Shown: positions 1 to 5,747 of the stretch, piece by piece
Layout: each line of letters opens with the position of its first letter
How positions within the stretch are numbered: position 1 is the stretch's first letter
DNA from: an uncultured Planctomycetales bacterium
GTDB taxonomy: Bacteria; Planctomycetota; Planctomycetia; Pirellulales; Thermoguttaceae
Length of the DNA stretch: 6,379 bases
Assembly (NCBI GenBank): GCA_937889015.1
Contig: CALARR010000187.1
Coordinates: 1-6,379 of the forward strand
Direction of reading: 5' to 3'
Notes under the pieces: model-generated
The model's database searches: none
The model's input: only the letters and a program-made list of their open reading frames with translations
What the model was told of the DNA's origin: nothing
Program-made: the position numbers and the translations under genes

Positions 1-1020
1 ATGTCGAATGTCGAAACCGAATGTGGCACACGAATCGGGGCTGACACAATGCACTGTGCTTGCCGAAGAAGGAATGTGGGGCGTACGACGTTGGGCGCGG
101 GAGTTCTTGCGTTGCTGACGCTGCTGGCAAGCGGGGCAGGGCAGGGGAGTGCCCAGCAGGTCGATGCGGATGCCAAGACCGGGACGCAGAATCGCCCGAG
201 CCAGGCCGGGCAGGCGGGGCCGGCTGAGTCGCCAAGTGGCGCTGGGATCAATCGTGAAAGGCCTCGAGCCAAGGTTGTCTTGCCCGATAGCTCTGATGCC
301 TCGCGCGCGCTGGACCTGTCGGGGCTGAAGATGAAGTTGCTGTACGAGGCCGATTTTTCCCGGCCGTTGAAGTTCGTGAAGGAGGAGTCGCTGTTCGATG
401 GGGAGCGGCGCGTACGCGTGCCGGAAGGGGTGGATTGGGTCTTGGAAGGGCAAGCCAGTGCCGAAGTGCGTGGCGGACGTCTTCATTTGAACAACGACAC
501 AACACATTTGGTGTTCTGGAATACGCGGAGTTTTCCTGACTCGTTTCTGCTGGATTTCGACGTGTCGCCAGCCGAATCCAAGCTGGGCCTGAACATCGTC
601 TTCTTTGCGGCCAAGGGCTGCGACGGGGGGAGCATCTTCGATCTGGCCCAGCCGAAACGCGATGGCCTGTTCAAGACGTACCACACCGGAGGCCTGAACT
701 GCTATCACACGTCGTACTGGGCGGTGAATCCCGAGGGCCAGCAGCGCGGCACGGCCCATTTCCGCAAGAATCGCGGCTTCCACCTCGTCGCGGCCGGCAA
801 GGACTTCATCGCCGGCCAGGGACCGGGGCCGCATCGCGTGCGCCTGTTGAAACGGGGCCCCCGGCTGGAGCTGGAAGTGAATGGCAAGATCGCGTCCCAA
901 TGGACCGACGACGGCCAGACCTACGGCCCGGTGCTGCACGAAGGCCTCATCGGCCTGCGGCAGATGTCGCACACCAAGCAGTGCAGTTACAGCTCGTTTC
1001 GAGTGTGGAACGTGGAGTGA
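1..1020 (+). CDS. Exported DUF1961 (YesU-like) concanavalin-fold protein, possibly 5'-truncated
   Basis: The frame is open from the first base to TGA at 1018-1020, giving 339 residues. No in-frame stop is visible upstream, so the start could lie outside the window. An internal ATG at base 49 (Met17) is an attractive alternative because a typical signal peptide follows it: a basic CRRR stretch (21-24), a hydrophobic core at about 31-46 and a G-S-A cleavage site ending at Ala51. Residues 52-108 are a Gln/Pro/Gly/Ser-rich linker. The globular part (about 111-338) resembles DUF1961, the family of Bacillus YesU from the rhamnogalacturonan gene cluster. It shows LLYEADFS near its start, GLNIVFFAA (196-204), YHTGGLNCYHTSYW (227-240), FRKNRGFHLV (254-263) and a final GLIGLRQM..SSFRVWNV beta segment. 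The fold is lectin/glucanase-like and the biochemical role of the family is not firmly known. I infer a secreted carbohydrate-binding or carbohydrate-processing protein. Family call fairly sure, function not. Confidence 0.8.
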   Translation: MSNVETECGTRIGADTMHCACRRRNVGRTTLGAGVLALLTLLASGAGQGSAQQVDADAKTGTQNRPSQAGQAGPAESPSGAGINRERPRAKVVLPDSSDASRALDLSGLKMKLLYEADFSRPLKFVKEESLFDGERRVRVPEGVDWVLEGQASAEVRGGRLHLNNDTTHLVFWNTRSFPDSFLLDFDVSPAESKLGLNIVFFAAKGCDGGSIFDLAQPKRDGLFKTYHTGGLNCYHTSYWAVNPEGQQRGTAHFRKNRGFHLVAAGKDFIAGQGPGPHRVRLLKRGPRLELEVNGKIASQWTDDGQTYGPVLHEGLIGLRQMSHTKQCSYSSFRVWNVE

Positions 1021-1065
1021 GTTGTCGGGGCTTTCATGGTGGACGCGAATGGTTGGCGCGTTCAA

Positions 1066-1090
1066 CTGAAGCCTGAATCGCCGGCGAAGG
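1066..1090 (+). repeat. Solo REP-like unit (diverged copy)
   Basis: The unit begins CTGAAG-CCT-GAAT and ends GCGAAGG, matching the orientation of the 1195 and 2074 units. Its centre is the perfect palindrome TCGCCGGCGA (1078-1087), flanked by CCT on the left and AGG on the right. It can therefore form the same bulged hairpin as the other units with a different loop sequence. It lies 45 bp after the DUF1961 stop codon and has no inverted partner. Confidence 0.7.
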
Positions 1091-1140
1091 CGTCGTCGTT
1101 TCCTGGATCGCGAATAGAGTCGCCACTGTTGCCGCAACAG

Positions 1141-1221
1141 TCCCTCGCTGGCGCTTCGGGCTTCAGGCATGGATTCAATCGTCGGCCACCAAAACTGAAG
1201 CCTGAAGCGCGAGCGAAGGTG
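1141..1221. repeat. Left BIME-like inverted REP pair (81 bp)
   Basis: Two oppositely oriented REP units, 1141-1166 (minus-oriented) and 1195-1221 (plus-oriented), are separated by 28 bp. The arms CGCTTCGGGCTTCAG and CTGAAGCCTGAAGCG are complementary except at one position, so the pair can form one long hairpin, or each unit can form its own small bulged hairpin (CCY-GAAG-CGC-NN-GCG-A-RGG). The whole 81 bp recurs at 2020-2100 with only three differences, and the spacer between the units is conserved too. The pair lies on the 3' side of the RAYT gene. A separate short palindrome, CTGTTGC-C-GCAACAG, directly precedes it (1126-1140). Confidence 0.85.
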
Positions 1222-1260
1222 CCTCCATCGCGTGAAGTGCCGGGGAATGGACGGCGTTAG

Positions 1261-1286
1261 CGCATCGCCTCCTCGGCCGAGATGCG
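1261..1286. other. Hairpin between left REP pair and RAYT 3' end
   Basis: CGCATC (1261-1266) pairs with GATGCG (1281-1286). The enclosed 14 bases contain most of the perfect palindrome CTCGGCCGAG (1272-1281). The hairpin lies about 47 bp beyond the RAYT stop codon in the direction of RAYT transcription. No T-tract follows on either strand, so a terminator role is only possible; it may simply be structured DNA of the module. Confidence 0.3.
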
Positions 1287-1333
1287 AGCTTGAATTCGTG
1301 GCGATGTCGGGGTATGCGACGTCCCGGGCCGCT

Positions 1334-1894
1334 TCACCCACGCTCCAGTCGCGGAGAATCCTGACCCTCCCGTACGTAGGCAATCGCGGCCGTTAGGCTG
1401 TTGTCGTCGTATAGACTGCGTCGGCTGCCGCCTTGCGTCCACCATTTCTCGCGATTACTCGATTGTGCCGCATATGAAGAGCCCGGGAGTGTCTCCCGTC
1501 GCGCTTCACACGTGGACAGGTGCTCCTTGAGGCGGTGTGTACACCACGCTTTCAATTGTCGCAAAACGTCGTCGGCTGCGCAGTCAGAGGCGGTCAACAC
1601 GACGTGCACGTGCTGCGCCCGGCAGGCCACGGCGTGCAGATACCAGCCCCGCATCTGAGAATGCTCGGCGATGGTTCTTTCGACTATGTCACGTTGCTGA
1701 GCGTCGAGTGTGAGTTCCGCCTCCGTCATCCGCTGTCGCGCTGAAGACTCGCGGTTGGCATCGGGAGCCATGAACTCTCCAGGTTTGCGAACCCATCCGC
1801 GCGCGTCTCCTGGCAACCACGAACCGTACGTGGTCCAGGTGAGGAAGAATGCCTGCACATCAGCCATAGGAATTTCGCCCGGGCTTCCCGTCAT
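1334..1894 (-). CDS. REP-associated tyrosine transposase (RAYT, Y1/HUH IS200-like)
   Basis: A 186-residue protein of the Y1 transposase superfamily. These single-strand endonucleases cut DNA at hairpins and form a 5'-phosphotyrosine link. Visible marks are FFLTWTTYGSWLPGDARGWV at residues 16-35 (the usual opening strand), the metal-binding HUH motif His95-Val-His97 followed by VVL, and a C-terminal helix AIAYVREGQ whose Tyr173 is the likely nucleophile. The WWTQGGSRRSLYD stretch (151-163) is typical of RAYT-like relatives. Length is normal for a RAYT and the frame is intact, so it may be active. The start at 1894 has GAGG (1902-1905) seven bases upstream; Met10 at 1867 is an alternative that starts just before the conserved domain. 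Inverted REP pairs on both sides identify its probable substrates. A stand-alone IS200/IS605 TnpA is less likely because there is no TnpB and no IS ends. Confidence 0.88.
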   Translation of the reverse strand: MTGSPGEIPMADVQAFFLTWTTYGSWLPGDARGWVRKPGEFMAPDANRESSARQRMTEAELTLDAQQRDIVERTIAEHSQMRGWYLHAVACRAQHVHVVLTASDCAADDVLRQLKAWCTHRLKEHLSTCEARRETLPGSSYAAQSSNREKWWTQGGSRRSLYDDNSLTAAIAYVREGQDSPRLERG

Positions 1895-1901
1895 CGCGGC
1901 G

Positions 1902-1905
1902 CCTC
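1902..1905 (-). promoter_or_regulatory. Ribosome binding site of the RAYT gene
   Basis: GAGG on the minus strand lies seven bases before the ATG at 1892-1894. It favours this start over the internal Met10, whose upstream sequence has no comparable purine-rich match. Confidence 0.45.
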
Positions 1906-2019
1906 GCTTAGCTCAAACGACCGTGGAGTGAAGCCCCAATCCGAAACGATGGCGCCTCGTCGCATACGTCGCCTCCGTTGCTTGAACGACCGGCACACTC
2001 GTCTCCGTTACCGCATGGC

Positions 2020-2100
2020 TCCCTCGGTGGCGCTTCGGGCTTCAGGCATGGACTCAAGCGTCGGCCACCAAAACTGAAGCCTGAAGCGCGAGCGAAGGTG
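2020..2100. repeat. Right BIME-like inverted REP pair (81 bp)
   Basis: This is the second copy of the 81-bp unit, in the same orientation as the one at 1141-1221. Its REP units are 2020-2045 (minus-oriented) and 2074-2100 (plus-oriented). It differs from the left copy at 2027, 2053 and 2058. The change at 2027 removes only the loop-closing pair of one small hairpin; the other two fall in the spacer. Resemblance between the copies fades quickly outside the 81 bp, so this is the natural repeat boundary. It lies upstream of the RAYT start and could overlap its control region. Confidence 0.85.
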
Positions 2101-2628
2101 TCCCGGTTGCCCGAACTGCCACCGCAGGTCAAGTCGGCACCTCGTCCGAGACACGGCGCGCTCCGAGCGTCCGTCGCGCGCAGGCCGCGACTCCATCCCG
2201 TTCAACCTTCGTTGGCTAACTCTCCTGATCAGACCGCCGGGAGCTGATAAGTCACCCCCCAGTGTAACTGTTTTCGAGTTGTCCCAACAAGACTCTCTTG
2301 GGCCAAGATCTTTGACCCAGGTTTTTCAGCAAGGGGCAGATTGTCCGTACGGCGTCGCGGCAGCCCTCCGAGTCCTAGTACAGCCGGGAATGCCGGTTGT
2401 GACAGGATTGGCCCTCCTGGCAAAAGAGGGAAGGCACGCTCCAGTCCTTGACTCCACGGCACGTTCATCATCCCGTACAAGAAACGATCACCGCGTGTAT
2501 GGCCACGCACGGGCCGACAGCTAGACTCAAGACGTGGCAGGGCGAGAGCGGCGGCGTCCGACACGGGACGCAGATCGTTTTTCGTACGCGTCCTTCTCGT
2601 ATCTGGCCTACACAGGATCGCGATCAAC
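2101..2628. other. 528-bp region without a convincing gene; structured, possible element remnant
   Basis: No recognisable protein or RNA gene is seen. A minus-strand reading frame of 133 codons (2229-2630) is listed separately as doubtful. Two structures stand out. One is a near-palindrome at 2299-2319 (TGGG, CAA, central AGATCT, TTG, CCCA). The other is a distant inverted repeat: 2474-2489 matches the reverse complement of 2573-2588 at 14 of 16 positions. The promoter and leader of the downstream esterase must lie in the right-hand part, but no clear -35/-10 pair was recognised. Confidence 0.4.
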
Positions 2629-2630
2629 AT
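2229..2630 (-). CDS. Doubtful 133-codon ORF, unrecognised
   Basis: This is the only frame of notable length in the RAYT-esterase gap. The product would be rich in Pro, Arg, Leu and Gly, with no signal peptide, membrane segment or known motif that I can name. Its first ATG (2628-2630) overlaps the start codon of the divergent esterase on the other strand, an unlikely place for a true start. A more internal start at the Met-Met pair (residues 54-55) before NVPWSQGLERAF is possible. It could be a decayed piece of a mobile element or a chance frame in GC-rich DNA. I cannot assign a function. Confidence 0.2.
   Translation of the reverse strand: MLIAILCRPDTRRTRTKNDLRPVSDAAALALPRLESSCRPVRGHTRGDRFLYGMMNVPWSQGLERAFPLLPGGPILSQPAFPAVLGLGGLPRRRTDNLPLAEKPGSKILAQESLVGTTRKQLHWGVTYQLPAV
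2613..2616 (+). promoter_or_regulatory. Weak ribosome binding site of the esterase gene
   Basis: AGGA lies 12 bases before the ATG at 2629, a longer than ideal spacing. It is the only purine-rich match near this start, and the signal peptide right after the ATG supports the start independently. Confidence 0.3.
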
Positions 2631-3921
2631 GAAATGCCGATTCGTGACCGGACTGGTCTGCGTCCCCCTGGCGGCGATGGCTTTCGCGTGCGCAGCGGAA
2701 GCGGCCGGCGAGCGCTATGTCTTTGCGCCAGTCGATGCCCTGCCGGACCAGGCGACGATGCCGGATCCCTTTCGTAAGCCGGACGGCTCGCGCGTGAAGA
2801 TGCTGGCGGAGTGGCCGGAGCAAAGGGAATATCTGAAGGCCCTCTTGCAGCACTATCTGTATGGGCATCTCCCCCCGCGGCCCGACGCGAGCCAGGTCTC
2901 GTTCACCTGCACGTCGGACGAGCCCTACACGCCGCCGGGGTCCACGGTGGCGGGACGCAAGCAGCGTTATCGCGTCGTCTTGACGCGGAACGGGCTGACG
3001 CACGAGTTCAGTTTCAGCTTGTGGCGTCCGGCGGAGCAGAAACGCTATCCGGTGCTCATCAACAATCATCCCGAACACAGCCCGGCGCGAGCGCAGTACA
3101 GCATGGCCGAGGGGTTGCGACGCGGCTACGCGGTCGTGGAGTACGAACGCAACGAAGTCGCGCCCGACGACAAGGGCAATGCCGACCGACACGCCGGCGT
3201 GTTCCGGTTGTATCCGGAATACGACTTCTACACCATCGGCGCGTGGGCCTGGGCGTATCAGGTGGTGATCGACGTGCTCGATCGCCTGGAAGTCGCCAAC
3301 ATGGGGAAGATCATTTCCACCGGGCACTCGCGGGGCGGCTTCACGGCGATGGCCGGCGCGATCTTTGACGAGCGGATCGCCATGGCGGCCCCGTCGGCGG
3401 CCGGGCCGTTCTCCACCGGTTCCGTGCGGCAACGCGATCCGGCCGGATTTCGCGGCACGGCGGACTACGCCGAGATCATGATCCAGCGGTTCCCGCATTG
3501 GTTTCATCCACGGTACATGGAGTTTAAGGGTCGGCAGAACAAGCTGCCTTGGGACGTGCCCACGCTCACGGCGCTTGTCGCGCCGCGGCCGCTGTTGAAC
3601 TTGAGTTCGCTTGGCGATGGGTTGGACAACTGGCTGGCCCACGAGGTCGGCATCCGTTCCGGTATCGCGGTTTACGAGTGGTTTGGCGTGGGCAAGTGGT
3701 GCCGGATTCACTGGCGCGACGTGGCGAACGTCTATGAACAGAAGGGGCATGACCAGGGGCCAGAGGAGTTCAATGCCATTTTCGACTATGCCGACGAGTA
3801 CTTCTTCGGCAAGCCCCGTGGCCCGAGCACGTTCAATGTGATGCCCAACCACACGACGTGGTACTACGATCCGGCAAAGCACCCGCTGCTGATGGACTGG
3901 CACACGCCCGGCAGGCCGTAG
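2629..3921 (+). CDS. Secreted alpha/beta-hydrolase, CE15 glucuronoyl / acetyl-xylan esterase-like
   Basis: A 430-residue exported protein. The signal peptide spans residues 1 to about 25 (MKCRF, hydrophobic core, A-E-A cleavage motif at 23-25). The mature part has the layout of CE15-type esterases: WPEQREYLKALLQHYLYGHLPP (62-83) at the N-terminus, a beta strand YPVLINNHPEH (140-150), YDFYTIGAWAWAYQVVIDVLD (198-218), and the nucleophile elbow GHSRGG (232-237) with Ser234. His374 in KGHDQGPEEF is the likely catalytic histidine. CE15 enzymes cleave glucuronate esters linking hemicellulose to lignin, and related sets deacetylate xylan. Classical CE15 members have GCSRxGK at the elbow; this one has His before Ser and Gly-Gly after, so substrate specificity is open. 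The acid residue is probably Asp330 or Asp333 after strand PLLNLSSLGD. The secreted DUF1961 gene upstream on the same strand hints at a shared polysaccharide target. Hydrolase fold confident, exact substrate uncertain. Confidence 0.78.
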   Translation: MKCRFVTGLVCVPLAAMAFACAAEAAGERYVFAPVDALPDQATMPDPFRKPDGSRVKMLAEWPEQREYLKALLQHYLYGHLPPRPDASQVSFTCTSDEPYTPPGSTVAGRKQRYRVVLTRNGLTHEFSFSLWRPAEQKRYPVLINNHPEHSPARAQYSMAEGLRRGYAVVEYERNEVAPDDKGNADRHAGVFRLYPEYDFYTIGAWAWAYQVVIDVLDRLEVANMGKIISTGHSRGGFTAMAGAIFDERIAMAAPSAAGPFSTGSVRQRDPAGFRGTADYAEIMIQRFPHWFHPRYMEFKGRQNKLPWDVPTLTALVAPRPLLNLSSLGDGLDNWLAHEVGIRSGIAVYEWFGVGKWCRIHWRDVANVYEQKGHDQGPEEFNAIFDYADEYFFGKPRGPSTFNVMPNHTTWYYDPAKHPLLMDWHTPGRP

Positions 3922-3943
3922 CCTGCATCCAGGCCGCCGGGCG
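3905..3943. terminator. GC-rich hairpin at the convergent ends of the esterase and folC genes
   Basis: CGCCCGGC (3905-3912) is perfectly complementary to GCCGGGCG (3936-3943). Inside it a second hairpin, GCAGGC-CGTA-GCCTGC (3911-3926), carries the esterase TAG in its loop; the two stems share two bases and so compete at that edge. The structure overlaps the end of the esterase gene and lies 30 bp beyond the folC stop, between two converging transcripts, which is where a bidirectional terminator would be expected. No T-run follows on either strand, so it is not a textbook intrinsic terminator. Confidence 0.4.
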
Positions 3944-3973
3944 TTGGGGGCAGATCACGAAATCCCGGGCTCG

Positions 3974-5365
3974 CTACTCGTCGGCCACAAGGCGGCGGAG
4001 TTCGGCGGCGAGGAAGAAGGAACCCGTTACGCACACCAGGTCTTCCTGGCTGGCACGCGCGCGAAGGGCATGCCAGGCTGCGACCGGATCGTCGTAGCTG
4101 GGCCACGTTTGGCCCGTGAGTTCCCGGGCAATAGTGGTCAGTTCCTCGGCGTGCATGGCACGAGGATTGTTGCGATAGCGCGTGAAGACCACCTCGTCGA
4201 AGGCGTCCAGCAGCAGTCGGAGCATGCCGGGGACATCCTTGTCGCGCGTGGTGGCGAACAACAGCAGGCGGCGCTGGGCAGGGAGGCTTTCGCGCAGGGT
4301 TTCCACCAGGGCGGCGATCGAAGCCACGTTGTGTGCGGCGTCGATCACCACGGCCGGACGCAGACGCACGAGTTCCACGCGCGCAGGCCAGCTCAGTTGT
4401 TCCAGGCCGGCCCGGATGGCCGACTCGCTGACCGCATAGCCGGCCTGCGCCAGTTCATCGATCGTCGCCAAGGCCAAGGCCGCGTTGGCGGCCTGGTGTC
4501 GCCCCAGAAGACGCAGAGGCAGGCCGTGATACTGGTACTTCCGGCCAGAGGCGTGGTAGCGGAAGTCGAGGCGGCCGACGGGGATTCCCGAGCCGGCCTG
4601 GTGCGGCGGCGTGTAGGTGTAGCTAAAGTCGCGCTCCAACTCGCGCAAGGGGGCTTGCTGGCAGAGGCAGATTTCGTGGATCACATCCCGGGCATCGGGC
4701 GCGAGCACACCGCTGACCAAGGGCACGCCGGGCTTGATGATGCCCCCCTTTTCTCTGGCGATGGCTTCAACCGTATTGCCCAACTGCTGGGTGTGATCGA
4801 GACTGATATTGGTGATGACGCAGACGCGCGGCTGGCAGACATTCGTCGAATCGAGTCGACCACCCATTCCGACCTCCAGCACGGCCAGATCGACCCTGCG
4901 CCGGAGGAAGTGCAGCAGGGCCATCGCCGTCGTGATTTCGAAAAACGTAGCGCCCTGCTCACCCGGCGACTCGCGATCCAGGGCCTCGACCTGGGGGCGA
5001 ACCTGCTCCAGCAGATCGATGAACTCGTCGTCGGGGCAGAGTTGGCCGTCGACGGCGATGCGTTCTTCGACCCGCTCTAGGTGGGGCGACGTGTAGAGGC
5101 CCGTGCGGTATCCGGCCGCGGTCAGGATGTGAGCCACGGCGGCCGAGGTCGAGCCCTTGCCCTTGGTGCCGGCCACGTGCACTGCCGGGAGGATCAGGTG
5201 CGGGTTGCCCAGACGCTGGAGCAACTTGCGCATCCGGTCCAGTTTGAAGGCCTGACCGTGATAGGGAACGGATTGGGCACGCTCGTGATCGACGCGTTGT
5301 TCGAGGAAGCGTAGAGCTGCCGCACGTCGCGGGTCGGACTGGTCGCTGGGGGCAGACGCGTTCAT
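3974..5365 (-). CDS. folC: Bifunctional dihydrofolate / folylpolyglutamate synthase
   Basis: A 463-residue Mur-ligase-family enzyme. In the cytosol it uses ATP to add glutamate to folates (and dihydropteroate), retaining them in the cell. Seen in order: FKLDRMRKLLQRLGNP (40-55), P-loop GTKGKGS (66-72), YTSPHLERVEERI (91-103), FFEITT (141-146), LEVGMGGRLDSTN (163-175), SLDHTQQLG (188-196), the REKGGIIKPG segment (204-213) with Lys206 as the likely carbamylated residue, LGRHQAANAALAL (287-299), IDAAHN (341-346) and the C-terminal VTGSFFLAAE (447-456). All family landmarks are present and the length is normal. The frame stays open 68 codons further upstream to 5569, but that extension is not FolC-like, so the ATG at 5363-5365 is preferred; no strong ribosome site precedes it. 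No accD or other common partner is visible. Family assignment is near certain; whether it has both activities cannot be read from sequence. Confidence 0.95.
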   Translation of the reverse strand: MNASAPSDQSDPRRAAALRFLEQRVDHERAQSVPYHGQAFKLDRMRKLLQRLGNPHLILPAVHVAGTKGKGSTSAAVAHILTAAGYRTGLYTSPHLERVEERIAVDGQLCPDDEFIDLLEQVRPQVEALDRESPGEQGATFFEITTAMALLHFLRRRVDLAVLEVGMGGRLDSTNVCQPRVCVITNISLDHTQQLGNTVEAIAREKGGIIKPGVPLVSGVLAPDARDVIHEICLCQQAPLRELERDFSYTYTPPHQAGSGIPVGRLDFRYHASGRKYQYHGLPLRLLGRHQAANAALALATIDELAQAGYAVSESAIRAGLEQLSWPARVELVRLRPAVVIDAAHNVASIAALVETLRESLPAQRRLLLFATTRDKDVPGMLRLLLDAFDEVVFTRYRNNPRAMHAEELTTIARELTGQTWPSYDDPVAAWHALRARASQEDLVCVTGSFFLAAELRRLVADE

Positions 5366-5638
5366 CCGAGGGATTGTAGCAGTCCAGGAACCGTCCGGGC
5401 AGGAGGAGACGGCAGAAGCAGCCCAAATGCCGGATGGGGTACGGGATATGTAACTAATTGACAGTAAATGGTTTGCGGTCGTGGGGTAGGGCCATCGGGA
5501 AGGTGGGCCGGGGAGGCAATCCGAGTGTCCTGGAGGTTTCGTATGGGCCATGCGGTAGCGCGGAAACAATAACCATGGATCGAACCCATGGCCGCATGGT
5601 GAAAACCACCCGTTTTCAACATCCTGCTAACAAGAACA

Positions 5639-5649
5639 TACTATAAAAT
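5639..5649 (+). promoter_or_regulatory. Candidate -10 region for the ABC transporter gene
   Basis: TACTATAAAAT contains two overlapping -10-like hexamers (TACTAT and TATAAA) about 100 bp before the ABC ATPase start. It is the most AT-rich spot in the leader. A convincing -35 box at 16-18 bp upstream is lacking (only TTCAAC at 5615-5620, 18 bp before TACTAT), so this is a weak prediction. Confidence 0.3.
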
Positions 5650-5735
5650 GATTCTCTATTCGTTGCGGCGGTTGGTCGCAAATCGGGTCCGGTAAGTTGC
5701 CGGGCTGGCCCCCTGTTGCGAGTCAGGAAGTGGAC

Positions 5736-5743
5736 GAGAGAGG
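5736..5743 (+). promoter_or_regulatory. Ribosome binding site of the ABC ATPase gene
   Basis: The purine run GAGAGAGG ends four bases before the ATG at 5748. It supports this start, which is also where similarity to the ABC domain begins within a few residues. Confidence 0.55.
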
Positions 5744-5747
5744 CGCT

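Larger units (their letters stand above)
1066..2100. mobile_element. REPtron-like module: RAYT gene flanked by REP inverted pairs
   Basis: This interval joins a minus-strand HUH transposase gene (1334-1894) with five REP-like units: one solo unit at 1066 and two inverted pairs at 1141-1221 and 2020-2100. The pairs lie 113 bp from the 3' end and 126 bp from the 5' end of the gene. RAYT genes flanked by their cognate REP or BIME repeats are an established arrangement (REPtron). The RAYT is thought to mobilise or maintain the REPs genome-wide rather than to move as an ordinary insertion sequence. No terminal inverted repeats or target-site duplication of a classical IS are visible at the edges. 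The outer limits given are simply the outermost REP units seen. The arrangement is seen directly; mobility is inferred. Confidence 0.75.
5366..5747. other. Divergent intergenic region between folC and the ABC ATPase gene
   Basis: These 382 bp must hold the promoters of both divergent genes. AT-rich patches stand out from the GC-rich surroundings at about 5445-5472 and 5630-5660. A two-part inverted repeat lies between them: CCATGCGG (5548-5555) pairs with CCGCATGG (5592-5599), and CCATGG (5573-5578) can pair with the adjacent CCATGG (5586-5591). No protein-coding frame here is convincing. Confidence 0.5.

Noticed and set aside
1401..1744. Plus-strand frames opposite the RAYT gene
   Set aside because: They are Cys/Arg-rich antisense translations with no motif; the minus strand carries HUH and tyrosine motifs.
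1011..1931. Exact 10-bp direct repeat CGTGGAGTGA at 1011-1020 and 1922-1931 as a target-site duplication
   Set aside because: Several such 10-mers are expected by chance in 6.4 kb, and the right copy lies inside the module between the RAYT and its REP pair, not at an edge.
1066..2100. CRISPR array
   Set aside because: There are only a few repeat units, in alternating orientation, with a conserved spacer and a transposase gene between the pairs; no regular array and no cas genes.
2608..3903. 431-codon minus-strand open frame opposite the esterase gene
   Set aside because: It is the antisense shadow of a high-GC gene. The product is Arg/His/Val-rich with no motif, while the plus strand has a signal peptide and catalytic motifs.
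3944..5080. 378-codon plus-strand open frame opposite folC
   Set aside because: It is an antisense shadow; the minus strand has every FolC landmark.
5366..5569. 68-codon N-terminal extension of FolC
   Set aside because: The added residues look like translated non-coding DNA and have no place in the family. The ATG at 5363-5365 gives a normal-length enzyme.
5458..5646. 62-codon plus-strand frame in the folC / ABC gap
   Set aside because: It uses a TTG start without a ribosome site, its composition looks random and it has no motif.
5648..5695. 15-codon open frame MILYSLRRLVANRVR before the ABC ATPase gene, as a leader peptide
   Set aside because: It has no ribosome binding site and starts inside the candidate -10 sequence, so it would probably not be on the mRNA.
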